The notes: a model not told the origin generated them from the sequence alone. A DNA stretch of 7,419 nt from an uncultured Clostridia bacterium (GCA_934647145.1 CAKUFB010000127.1:1-7419); one strand, 5' to 3'; shown: positions 1 to 7,416, counted from the first letter of the stretch. Numbers and translations: made by a program.

Positions 1-74
<74 letters not shown>

Positions 75-81
75 AATATCT

Positions 82-170
82 GGGGAGAGACTCCCTGTAT
101 TATATACCAACCTTGCGATAGAAAAGGCGGCAGTGCTCTCCTGAAAGGGGAGCTGTCGCCGTCAGGCGGC
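82..170. repeat. Cluster of stem-loops, putative interspersed palindromic repeat
   Basis: Three stem-loops lie close together. GGGAG/CTCCC (83-87/91-95) has a three-base loop. A long imperfect stem runs 126-141/147-160: about 14 pairs with two G-U pairs, a two-base bulge (134-135) and loop TGAAA. A short GCCG/CGGC stem overlaps its 3' edge (158-161/167-170). The long stem is the best supported. The pattern resembles the palindromic intergenic repeats common in gut Firmicutes genomes; that is recollection, not a database match. No reading frame runs through it convincingly. Confidence 0.5.
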
Positions 171-481
171 TGATGGGCTTCTCCGCGGGCTGCTTTTAGG
201 CAGAGCATGTCGGCGCGAGGGGGATACCCGTCCGGTCAAAGCGCTTTCCCTTCCTCGACTCGCCATACCGCAGCGTCCTGCCTGCCTCAACATGGTGCGG
301 GGACGGGCAGCGCATATGGTTTATTTCTGTCTGATGCGGTTAAAAACGTATACCCCCTGTATGAATTAACAGCCGTAATACACCGGAGCGCAGTCCTTTT
401 CCTGACTAAAACGATCGCCGCTTTCCTGCGCCCATGACATTCCGGACGCCAACAGCAGCCTGAGGCGATTGAACGCCGCCG
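171..481. other. Intergenic region, no supported gene
   Basis: About 310 bp without a gene I can support. A 76-codon plus-strand frame (207-437) has no ribosome binding site and a low-complexity composition unlike a real protein. No clear intrinsic terminator for the leftward operon ending at 482 is visible. The only structure of note is at 366-481 on the minus strand, where the translation briefly resembles the end of the neighbouring gene (separate entry). The stretch around 305-375 is more AT-rich than the rest. Confidence 0.5.
366..481 (-). pseudogene. Possible remnant resembling the HgdB-like C-terminus
   Basis: Just past the stop codon of the 413-residue gene, a different minus-strand frame reads NRLRLLLASGM from 470 downward. 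The true C-terminus of the neighbour reads NRLKLMLANAVM (from 520). Six of the first eight residues are identical and 17 of 24 bases match at a 50-bp offset. The frame then continues for about two dozen residues that I do not recognise, to a TAA at 366-368. It could be the worn end of a tandem copy or of a paralogue. Because the match is short and leucine-rich, chance is a serious alternative. Confidence 0.25.
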
Positions 482-1723
<1,242 letters not shown>

Positions 1724-1724
1724 A

Positions 1725-4667
1725 TCAGTTTCTCTCCTCCAGCGCCCCCAGCAGGCTGCGCAGCCGGATGCGCACCGCGCCGAGATTGGTGATTTCGTCG
1801 ATCTTGATCTGTGTATAGTACCGGCCGGCGCGCTCGAGGATGGCGCACACCTCGTCGGTGGTGATCGCGTCCACGCCGCAGCCGAAGGAGACCAGCTGCA
1901 CCAGCTCCACGTCCTCGTTCGCCGCGGCGAAGGCCGCCGCGCGATAGAGGCGGGCGTGGAACGTCCACTGATCCAGCACGTGTACCGACTGCGCGGGCGC
2001 CAGATGGCACACGCTGTCCTCGCTGACCACGACGCAGTCCAGCGACGTGATCAGCCGGTCGATCCCGTGGCCGATTTCCGGGTCGATGTGATACGGCCTT
2101 CCGGCGAGGACGACCGTCCGCTTGCCGTGCGTCCGGGCGTAGTCCAGCGCGGCCTCGCCCTGCCGGCGCAGGCTCCGTTTATAGTCCTCGTAGGCCGCAA
2201 AGCCCGCCTTCGCCGCCCGCGCGACCTCTCGCCGGGTGATGGAGGAATCCAGCGCGCGCAGCGCGGGATAGAGCGTGCGGCTCAGCGACCGCGCGTCGTC
2301 CAGGCACAGCTGCGGATGGAGGAAGCGCGCGTCCCTCAGCGCCTCCATGTTGCCCTGGAGCAGCTCGGCGTAATAGGCGACCACGGGGCAGTTGTAGTGG
2401 TTGTCCGACGCGCCCTCGTCGACGTTGTAGGTCAGCTCCGGATAGAACAGCGTGGCAGCGCCCATCTCCAGCAGCTCCTCCATGTGCCCGTGCATGATCT
2501 TTGCGGGATAGCAGGCGGTGTCGGAGGGGATGGAGAACTGGCCCTTTTCGTAGGTCGCGCGGTTGGACAGCGCCGAAAAGCGCACCTCGAAGCCCAGCGA
2601 GGTGAACAGGCCGTGCCACAGCGGCGCCAGCTCGTAGGTGGACAGCGCCATGGGAATGCCGATCACACCGCGCCTGCCGGGCGCGGGCTTCAGGCTCTTG
2701 AGATACTCGCGCTTCCATTCGTGCAGATCGGGCAGCTCGCTTCCCGCCTTGCCGCCCAGCGCGCGCTGGCACTGGTTGCCGGAGATGAACCGCTCGCCGC
2801 CGGCAAAGCGGTTGATCGTCAGCCGGCAGTGATTGGCGCAGCCGCCGCAGGTAGCCGCGGCGGAGTGATGCTCGAACCGCTCCAGCTGCTCAAGGTTCAA
2901 TAGGCCGCTCCTTTCGCACTTCATCACGTGCAGCGCCGCGCCGTAGGCGCCCATCAGCCCCGCGATGGTCGGGCGCACGACCTGCGCGTCGATTTCCCGC
3001 TCGAAGGCCCGGAGCACCGCGTTGTTGAAGAAGGTGCCGCCCTGCACCACGATGCGCTCGCCCAGCTCTTTGGGCGAAACCGCGCGGATGACCTTGTACA
3101 GCGCGTTTTTCACCACGCTGATGGACAGCCCCGCGGAGATGTCCTCCACCGACGCGCCGTCCTTCTGGGACTGCTTCACCGACGAATTCATGAACACCGT
3201 GCAGCGCGAGCCCAGGTTCACCGGCGCCTCCGCGAACACGCCCAGCTCCGCGAACTCCGCCGCGGTGTAGCCCATGGCGCTGGCGAAGGTCTCGATGAAC
3301 GAGCCGCAGCCCGAGGAGCAGGCCTCGTTGAGCATGATGCTGTCGATGGCGCCATTGCGGATGCGGAAGCACTTGATGTCCTGCCCGCCGATGTCCAGTA
3401 TGAAGTCCACGTCCGGCTGGAAATACTTTGCCGCGGTATAGTGGGCGATGGTCTCGACCACGCCCTCGTCGGCGTGGAAGGCGTGGCGAATCAGATCCTC
3501 GCCGTAGCCGGTGGCCGCGCAGCCGCAGATTTCGACATGCCCCTGACAGCGCCGCTCGATCTCCATCAGCTGCTCGCGCACGAGCGTGACGGGATTGCCG
3601 TGATTGGAGCCGTAGTAGGTGTACAGGATGGAGCGATCCTCGGCGATGAGCACGAGCTTGGTGGTCGTGCTGCCGCAGTCGACGCCCAGCCACGCCCGGC
3701 CGCTGTAATCCTCGAGAGAGCGCCGGGGCACGGCGGCCTTTTCGTGGCGCGCGAGGAACTCGCGATAGCTCTTTTCATCCTCAAACAGCGCCGGAAGCCG
3801 TCCCGCGCCGGTGTTCTCCGCGCGGGCGCATTGCTCCACGCGCTCGATCAGCTCGCTCAGCGCGCAGGTTTCCCGGCCGGAGGCGCACTGCGCCGCGCCC
3901 ATGGCCACGGCGTAGAGCGCGTATTCCGGGAAGAGCGCGTTTTCGTCCGCAAGGCCCAGCGTCTCCTGAAAACGCCGCTTGAGGCCGTCGCAGTAGTACA
4001 GCGGCCCGCCGAGGAACATGACCCTGCCGCGAATCCTGCGCCCCTGAATCAGGCCGGTGATGGTCTGGTTGACCACCGACTGATAGATGCTCGCCGCGAT
4101 GTCCGACTTCTTCGCGCCCTGATTGAGCAGCGGCTGGATGTCGCTCTTGGCGAACACGCCGCAGCGGGAGGCGATGGGGTAGATCTGCTCCGCCTCCAGG
4201 CTGGCGCGATCCATCTCGGCCACGGACATGTCCAGCAGCACCGCCATCTGGTCGATGAACGCGCCCGTGCCGCCGGCGCAGGTGCCGTTCATGCGCTCGT
4301 CCATGCCGCCGTCGAAGAAGATGACCTTCGCGTCCTCGCCGCCCAGCTCGATCACCATGCCCGTATCCGGCGCGTATTTCTCCACCACCCTGCCGGTGGC
4401 GTACACCTCCTGCACGAAGGGGAGACCTGCGCCCTGCGCCAGCCCAAGTCCCGCCGAGCCCGAGAGCACCGCCGAGACGCGGATGGACGGGAACTGCGCC
4501 TCGATTTCGCGCAGCATCTGCAGCGTCGTCTGCCGAACCCGGGACAGATGCCGCCGGTAGTCCTGGCAGACGATCTCGCCGTTCTTCGTCAGCACGCACT
4601 TCACTGTCGTGGAGCCGACGTCCACTCCTAAAGCAAACTGATTCATGATCATTTCTCTGATGGGCAT
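1725..4667 (-). CDS. Two-domain acyl-CoA dehydratase activase (BcrAD/BadFG x2 + DUF2229/HgdB-like)
   Basis: A 980-residue ATP-dependent reductase-type protein. Domain 1 (about 12-262) shows the ASKHA phosphate motif GVDVGSTTVK (14-23), LGGEDAKVI (108-116) and the Fe-S cysteines in NGTCAGGTG (C130) and SRCGVFAKSD (C169), matching the two cluster ligands of HgdC. Domain 2 (about 326-580) repeats this: GVDCGSTTTK (328-337), DIGGQDIK (425-432), NEACSSGCGSF (C450, C454), SRCTVF (C489) and VQGGTFFNN (541-549). A Cys-rich segment C607-x2-C610-x3-C614 plus C633 follows, then a DUF2229-like region (about 665-890) and an HgdB-like tail with AGRPYHIDPEIGHGID (855-870). Role by family: ATP hydrolysis drives low-potential electron transfer via a [4Fe-4S] cluster. 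The start is uncertain: ATG 4667 has AAAGGA 11 bases upstream, but M6 (4652) or M8 (4646) sits closer to the domain. The gene lies 79 bp downstream of the MarR gene and is probably cotranscribed. In most relatives I recall, the next gene is fused to it. Confidence 0.9.
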   Translation of the reverse strand: MPIREMIMNQFALGVDVGSTTVKCVLTKNGEIVCQDYRRHLSRVRQTTLQMLREIEAQFPSIRVSAVLSGSAGLGLAQGAGLPFVQEVYATGRVVEKYAPDTGMVIELGGEDAKVIFFDGGMDERMNGTCAGGTGAFIDQMAVLLDMSVAEMDRASLEAEQIYPIASRCGVFAKSDIQPLLNQGAKKSDIAASIYQSVVNQTITGLIQGRRIRGRVMFLGGPLYYCDGLKRRFQETLGLADENALFPEYALYAVAMGAAQCASGRETCALSELIERVEQCARAENTGAGRLPALFEDEKSYREFLARHEKAAVPRRSLEDYSGRAWLGVDCGSTTTKLVLIAEDRSILYTYYGSNHGNPVTLVREQLMEIERRCQGHVEICGCAATGYGEDLIRHAFHADEGVVETIAHYTAAKYFQPDVDFILDIGGQDIKCFRIRNGAIDSIMLNEACSSGCGSFIETFASAMGYTAAEFAELGVFAEAPVNLGSRCTVFMNSSVKQSQKDGASVEDISAGLSISVVKNALYKVIRAVSPKELGERIVVQGGTFFNNAVLRAFEREIDAQVVRPTIAGLMGAYGAALHVMKCERSGLLNLEQLERFEHHSAAATCGGCANHCRLTINRFAGGERFISGNQCQRALGGKAGSELPDLHEWKREYLKSLKPAPGRRGVIGIPMALSTYELAPLWHGLFTSLGFEVRFSALSNRATYEKGQFSIPSDTACYPAKIMHGHMEELLEMGAATLFYPELTYNVDEGASDNHYNCPVVAYYAELLQGNMEALRDARFLHPQLCLDDARSLSRTLYPALRALDSSITRREVARAAKAGFAAYEDYKRSLRRQGEAALDYARTHGKRTVVLAGRPYHIDPEIGHGIDRLITSLDCVVVSEDSVCHLAPAQSVHVLDQWTFHARLYRAAAFAAANEDVELVQLVSFGCGVDAITTDEVCAILERAGRYYTQIKIDEITNLGAVRIRLRSLLGALEERN

Positions 4668-4746
4668 TCAGCGTCCCATCCTTTCTGCCTGTGCCATCCC
4701 TCTGGCCGTATTTTGGTAAAGGGCGAAATCGACGCGCGCCGGCGGA
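4668..4746 (-). other. Short spacer within the probable MarR-activase operon
   Basis: Seventy-nine bases between two same-strand genes. A weak GGCGG/CCGCC stem overlaps the MarR stop codon, but no U tract follows, so I do not call a terminator. No convincing -35/-10 pair is visible. AAAGGATGGGACGCTGAATG at the 3' end gives the activase ribosome binding site. Cotranscription with the regulator gene is therefore the simplest reading. Confidence 0.5.
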
Positions 4747-5193
4747 TCAGCGCCGCCTGACGAGACCTGCCGGCTTTTCGCCCAGTACAGTCTGTATTTC
4801 CGCGGAGATATTTGTAAACTCAATCAGGCGCTGCAGGCCGATCCGGTCGATCAGGCAGGCGATTTTGTGATGGAGCTCGGCCTCCATCTGCGCAAAGACC
4901 TGGCGGCCGTATTCGGTCAGGACAACCGTTGTGACGCGCGCGTCGGCCGCGGAGCGCCCGGTGACGATCAGGCGCTTGCTCTCCATTTTTTTCAGCAGCG
5001 CCGCGACCCTGGCCGTGCTCACGTCCATGTGATGACTGATCTGACCGGCGCTGACCGACTCCTCCGCCTGGGATAGAAACAGCAGCACCGCGCCGATTCC
5101 CATCGTCGTTTTGCTGACCTGCTGATAGCGGTTTCCGGGAACAGATTTCTGTAAGAGCGCGATCACCTGCTCGATTTCCTCCGGCGCTGCCAT
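4747..5193 (-). CDS. MarR-family transcriptional regulator
   Basis: A 148-residue protein of normal length for MarR dimeric winged-helix regulators. Residues about 1-45 form helical dimerisation segments. The winged helix-turn-helix spans about 46-99: ISHHMDVSTARVAALLKKME is the recognition region (52-71), and GRSAADARVTTVVLTEYGR (79-97) is the wing with its usual acidic-arginine pattern (D84, R86). The C-terminal helices end in a basic tail VRRR. The start ATG at 5193 has AGGAGG (5204-5209) ten bases upstream. It is the first gene of the leftward operon with the activase genes, and a dyad sits at its own promoter. It probably represses itself and the operon until a ligand, perhaps an aromatic or CoA-linked metabolite, binds. 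The ligand is pure inference. Confidence 0.9.
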   Translation of the reverse strand: MAAPEEIEQVIALLQKSVPGNRYQQVSKTTMGIGAVLLFLSQAEESVSAGQISHHMDVSTARVAALLKKMESKRLIVTGRSAADARVTTVVLTEYGRQVFAQMEAELHHKIACLIDRIGLQRLIEFTNISAEIQTVLGEKPAGLVRRR

Positions 5194-5203
5194 GTGGATG
5201 CCG

Positions 5204-5209
5204 CCTCCT
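5204..5209 (-). promoter_or_regulatory. Ribosome binding site of the MarR gene
   Basis: AGGAGG on the minus strand, ten bases before ATG 5193. It is a full consensus Shine-Dalgarno sequence with slightly long spacing and fixes the start codon of the regulator. Confidence 0.8.
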
Positions 5210-5214
5210 GTCGA

Positions 5215-5231
5215 TTAGCTAACATGGTTAG
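5215..5231 (-). promoter_or_regulatory. Putative MarR operator dyad
   Basis: CTAAC-ATG-GTTAG (5219-5231) is an inverted repeat with 5-bp arms, and TTAGCTAA (5215-5222) is an overlapping perfect 8-bp palindrome. They lie directly downstream of the -10 box, where transcription is expected to start (about 5225). This is a standard place for repression by a MarR dimer, and TTAG/CTAA half-sites occur in operators of that family. A single further GTTAG half-site is seen at 5339-5343. Binding by the adjacent MarR is inferred from position only. Confidence 0.65.
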
Positions 5232-5261
5232 ATTATATTCTGTCACTGCGGGCGCTGTCAA
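5232..5261 (-). promoter_or_regulatory. Sigma-A type promoter for the MarR-activase operon
   Basis: On the minus strand a consensus -35 TTGACA (5256-5261) and consensus -10 TATAAT (5232-5237) are separated by 18 bp. Both hexamers are perfect, in an AT-rich pocket of a GC-rich window. The predicted 5' untranslated leader is about 32 bases. A promoter this strong next to an operator fits a tightly repressed, inducible operon. Confidence 0.85.
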
Positions 5262-5338
5262 GAGGCGTATGTTAAATGATGCGAGGCGCGCGAACCGTCC
5301 GCCGCACATTATAAACCGTGTCGTAAACAAAAGAAAAA

Positions 5339-5406
5339 GTTAGAGTAATATTTACCGCGGGTATCTGATACCGCGCCGGAACTTCATATACAATGTATTT
5401 TGTTGA
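5339..5406 (+). promoter_or_regulatory. Candidate promoter region of the sigma-factor operon, with a dyad
   Basis: This AT-rich stretch precedes the sigma gene. It contains a near-consensus -10 TACAAT (5389-5394) with only a poor -35 at 17 bp (TGATAC, 5366-5371). A dyad CGC-GGTAT-CTG-ATACC-GCG (5356-5375, one bulged G) lies just upstream. GGAACTT (5378-5384) matches the -35 class recognised by many ECF sigma factors and could mean self-activation, but the matching -10 is unconvincing. The choice between these readings is open. The leader to the start codon would be about 90 bases. Confidence 0.35.
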
Positions 5407-5494
5407 ACGCGATTTCCGCGCCGGCGAAATACATGCGGAAAATGCGCCGCCTGCTCTGCGGGCGCACAGATCGACCGGTCGGGGGATGGCTGAC

Positions 5495-6049
5495 ATGATT
5501 TCGGACGAATCCGCGTACAGGCAATATCTGGAGGGCGACGAGGGCGCCGCCGAGCTGCTGGTGGAGCGCTACGGCGACGCGCTGACGCTCTACGTACACG
5601 GCTATATCAGGGATCTGCACGAGGCGGAGGATCTGATGATCGAGGCCTTTTCGCAGCTCTTTGCGAAGGAGCGCCCGCTCGGCGGCGAGGGGAGCTTCAG
5701 GGCGTATCTGTACAGAACAGCCCGCAACCTGGCGCTGCGGTGCCTGAAGGGGCGGCGGCTGCGCCTTCTTCGGCTGGACGAGCTGGACTTTGAGCCGCCC
5801 AGCGATGTGCTGACCGACGGGGAGCTGCTTCGCGGCGAGCGGAACCGGCGGCTTTACGCGGCGCTCGAGACGCTCAGGGCTGAGTATCGCGAGGCGCTGT
5901 ACCTGGTCTATCTTGAGGGGATGAGCTATCGAGAGGCGGGGCGCGTGCTGCGCAGGAGCGAGCAGCAGGTCAGAAACCTCGTCTATCGGGGCAAGCAGGG
6001 TCTGAAGGCCACCCTGATTCAGGAGGGATTTACCGATGAGGACGACTGA
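5495..6049 (+). CDS. ECF-type RNA polymerase sigma factor (sigma-70 family)
   Basis: A 184-residue protein, typical for ECF sigma factors, which redirect RNA polymerase to a small regulon. Region 2 covers about 17-88: GAAELLVERYGDALTLYVHG, then the core-binding DLHEAEDLMIEAF (40-52) and SFRAYLYRTARNLAL (67-81). A linker with an acidic LDELDFEPPSD patch follows. Region 4 covers about 118-175, with helix-turn-helix GMSYREAGRVL-RRSEQQVRNLVYRGK (142-167). I start it at ATG 5495 because GGGGGA (5481-5486) is eight bases upstream; ATG 5486 is too close to that site, and an ATG at 5393 would add 34 residues outside the family fold. First gene of an overlapping operon. Its probable regulators are the two membrane proteins encoded next. 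Confidence 0.9.
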   Translation: MISDESAYRQYLEGDEGAAELLVERYGDALTLYVHGYIRDLHEAEDLMIEAFSQLFAKERPLGGEGSFRAYLYRTARNLALRCLKGRRLRLLRLDELDFEPPSDVLTDGELLRGERNRRLYAALETLRAEYREALYLVYLEGMSYREAGRVLRRSEQQVRNLVYRGKQGLKATLIQEGFTDEDD

Positions 6050-6386
6050 GGAGCGCGTCCGCCTGATTCGCGAACAGACGGCCGGGAAGCGGCGGGCGGC
6101 GCAGAGGCGCAGGCGGCTCGCGCAGAGCGTCGGGTGCGTCGCGGCCAGCCTGCTGCTGATCGCCGGACTGGGCGCGCATCTGAGCGGCGTCAGGCCGGGC
6201 GAAGGCGCGATTGGCGCGGGCGAAACGCCGGGCGCGGCCAGCCTGATCGGGCGCTCAGGCGCGCTGGGCTACATCGTCATGGGCGTTCTGGCCTTCCTGC
6301 TGGGCGTGTGCGTGACCATGCTTCTGTACAGGCTGCGCGGCGGGAAGGAGCGCGCCCGCCGGGAGGACAAACGCGATGAGCTTTGA
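6036..6386 (+). CDS. Small two-TM protein, candidate membrane anchor/anti-sigma factor
   Basis: 116 residues. The N-terminus is highly basic (TAGKRRAAQRRRRLAQ, 15-30). TM1 lies at about 31-49, then a glycine-rich, mostly uncharged loop (50-75), TM2 at about 76-98 (LGYIVMGVLAFLLGVCVTMLLY) and a charged tail rich in R, K, E and D. Both ends are likely cytoplasmic. The ATG overlaps the sigma gene by 14 bp and has AGGAGG (6021-6026) nine bases upstream, inside the sigma coding region. I do not recognise a named domain. Its position directly after an ECF sigma gene, the overlap and the membrane topology suggest it holds or senses for the sigma factor. It lacks an obvious zinc-binding anti-sigma motif (HxxxCxxC), so this role is inference. 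Confidence 0.75.
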   Translation: MRTTEERVRLIREQTAGKRRAAQRRRRLAQSVGCVAASLLLIAGLGAHLSGVRPGEGAIGAGETPGAASLIGRSGALGYIVMGVLAFLLGVCVTMLLYRLRGGKERARREDKRDEL

Positions 6387-6990
6387 ACTGCTCGACAACC
6401 TGCTTCAGGTGGCGGCGCTGGGAGGAAGCGCGCTGACCGCCGGCGCGTTTGCGCTCCGCTGCAGGAGCCGACGCTGCCTGACGCTGGCGCTGGCCTACGC
6501 CTGCTTCTCCATGGGCACGCTGTATTTCGTGCTGCACCTGGCGATACTGGGCGCCACGCCGCTCATTTTCTACGTGGCGGAGCTGTCCTGGCTGGCCTCG
6601 TACCTGTTTCATCTCTCCTTTCAGATTCTGCGGACGCAGGGCATGAAGCCCGGCTTCCAGCGGCTGCCGGCGGCGTGCGGGCTGTGCGCCGCGGCGGCGA
6701 TATTGTGCCTGCGCATCTTTGGGCCGTCCTATTTTGTGTCCGCGCTGTTTGCGCTGACGGCGGGCGCGCTCGCTTACCTGTCCGCGTTCAGGCTGCGTTC
6801 CGGCGCGAAGGGGCGGGGGATCGACGCGCTGCTGCTCGTGTGCCTGTGCCTGCAGGTGGCTCTGTACGTGGTTTCAGGCTTCACGGACAGCTACGATCGC
6901 TTCAACCTCTATTTTGCCGTGGACATGCTGCTGACGCTGTGCCTGATGGGGCTGCTGCCGCTGACCGTGCGGGAGGTGCGGGCGCAATGA
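6376..6990 (+). CDS. Seven-TM membrane protein of unknown function
   Basis: 204 residues with about seven hydrophobic segments: 8-28, 35-57, 62-84, 97-114, 118-138, 151-169 and 176-197. They are separated by short basic loops (RCRSRR, FRLRSGAKGR) that suggest which sides are cytoplasmic. Little soluble domain exists, so it may be a sensor, a partner of the protease, or a transporter-like module. A short polar loop TDSYDRFN (170-177) stands before the last helix. The ATG at 6376 overlaps the preceding gene by 11 bp and has GGGAGG (6361-6366) nine bases upstream. The stop overlaps the next start as ATGA. Tight coupling points to a fixed stoichiometry with its neighbours. No catalytic motif is seen, and I do not recognise the family by name. 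Confidence 0.75.
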   Translation: MSFELLDNLLQVAALGGSALTAGAFALRCRSRRCLTLALAYACFSMGTLYFVLHLAILGATPLIFYVAELSWLASYLFHLSFQILRTQGMKPGFQRLPAACGLCAAAAILCLRIFGPSYFVSALFALTAGALAYLSAFRLRSGAKGRGIDALLLVCLCLQVALYVVSGFTDSYDRFNLYFAVDMLLTLCLMGLLPLTVREVRAQ

Positions 6991-7250
6991 CCTATATCGA
7001 GAACGTCTTTCTCTGCCTGGCCACGCCGCTGATTCTGTCGCTGTTCTTTTCGAGCGGCCGGGCCAGACGCTTTACGCTGTTCATGACCGTGGGCATGACC
7101 GTCTGCCTGCTGAGCGCCTATGCATCGTCTGCGGCCATCAGCGCGCGGCAGTCGAAATCCCGGCGACCGGCGCAGCCGGCGTGCCGAAAACCGGCGACCG
7201 CAGCCGCAGCGCGCTCGGGTATACGCTGCTTGCAAGCGTCCTCGGCCTGA
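6987..7250 (+). pseudogene. Truncated PrsW-like membrane protease gene (5' end only)
   Basis: The frame opens with ATG 6987, overlapping the previous stop by 4 bp (ATGA). Residues 1-45 (YIENVFLCLATPLIL, GRARRFTLF, GMTVCLLSAY) look like the first two TM segments of PrsW-type intramembrane metalloproteases as I remember them. From about residue 46 the protein becomes R/A/P-rich without membrane character and stops at 87 residues. The DNA after about 7121-7151 instead encodes, two bases out of phase, the end of another protein. PrsW proteins exceed 200 residues and carry EExxK and His/Glu metal-binding motifs in later helices; all are absent, so any product would be inactive. In Bacillus, PrsW cleaves the anti-sigma factor RsiW, which fits the ECF operon. 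The assignment rests on a short stretch, so a different small membrane protein remains possible. Confidence 0.5.
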
Positions 7251-7291
7251 TCGGCTCGGCCTGCCTGGGCAAAAAGAAACGGGCCAGATAA
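7151..7291 (+). pseudogene. C-terminal fragment of a sortase-anchored surface protein (VPKTGD signal)
   Basis: This frame encodes the last 46 residues of a cell-wall-anchored protein. It reads VEIPATGAAG, then the sorting motif VPKTGD (7181-7198), a short RSRS spacer, a hydrophobic stretch ALGYTLLASVLGLIGSACLG (about 7211-7270) and the positive tail KKKRAR before TAA (7289-7291). This tripartite order is the hallmark of class LPxTG substrates: sortase cuts between T and G and links the protein to peptidoglycan. No start codon, ribosome binding site or signal peptide belongs to it here. Upstream, the DNA is the PrsW-like gene in another frame. It is therefore a 3' fragment left by a deletion or rearrangement, or joined by misassembly. 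Its 5' boundary is uncertain and could lie up to 30 bp to the left. Confidence 0.7.
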
Positions 7292-7305
7292 GCGAACGAC
7301 CGAAA

Positions 7306-7416
7306 TGAGGCGCGGCGACGGGGAGAACTTCCCGCCGCCGCCCTCAGCTTGTCAAAAAAGGTTTTGACAAGCTGGTGGACGGGGAAGCACGCTCCCCGGC
7401 CAGGTGCCGCGCCTCA
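7306..7416. repeat. Multi-armed palindromic element, 111 bp
   Basis: An outer perfect 11-bp stem TGAGGCGCGGC/GCCGCGCCTCA (7306-7316/7406-7416) encloses three hairpins: one of 6 bp with a G-U pair (7319-7324/7329-7334), one perfect 13-bp stem (7345-7357/7362-7374, listed separately) and one perfect 6-bp stem (7380-7385/7393-7398, seven-base loop). The folded form is a four-way junction resembling a cloverleaf, but it lacks tRNA sequence signatures. Fifteen bases separate it from the stop codon at 7291. It may be an interspersed repeat, a small non-autonomous mobile element, or a stabilising 3' structure. No transposase is present in the window. Confidence 0.65.
7345..7374. repeat. Perfect 13-bp inverted repeat, CAGCTTGTCAAAA arms
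   Basis: CAGCTTGTCAAAA and TTTTGACAAGCTG flank a four-base AAGG loop. The AT-rich core contrasts with the GC-rich arms around it. There is no U tract after the stem on either strand, so it is not a classic intrinsic terminator. The sequence feels familiar from repeats in gut Clostridia genomes (recollection only). Confidence 0.8.

Noticed and set aside
207..437. 76-residue plus-strand frame in the left intergenic region
   Set aside because: No ribosome binding site, no recognisable motif, composition unlike a protein; it lies next to palindromic repeats.
2179..4599. Minus-strand frames (2179-2772, 2890-3693, 3781-4599) inside the activase gene
   Set aside because: They overlap the 980-residue protein in another phase and are dominated by R, G, A and H; they are shadows.
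5308..5313. Second minus-strand -10 (TATAAT) upstream of the MarR gene
   Set aside because: No acceptable -35 lies at 15-18 bp; the promoter at 5232-5261 is far better.
5393..5494. Upstream start for the sigma factor
   Set aside because: It would add 34 residues without family similarity and overlaps the promoter-like region; ATG 5495 has a well-placed Shine-Dalgarno site.
7120..7308. 62-residue frame over the gene junction
   Set aside because: It is in the third phase across the sorting-signal region, rich in R and P, without a ribosome binding site.
7345..7374. Intrinsic terminator for the sigma operon
   Set aside because: The stem is perfect, but no T tract follows on either strand; kept as a repeat instead.
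7306..7416. tRNA gene suggested by the cloverleaf-like fold
   Set aside because: Stem lengths and loop sequences do not fit tRNA, and no T-loop or anticodon-arm signature is present.
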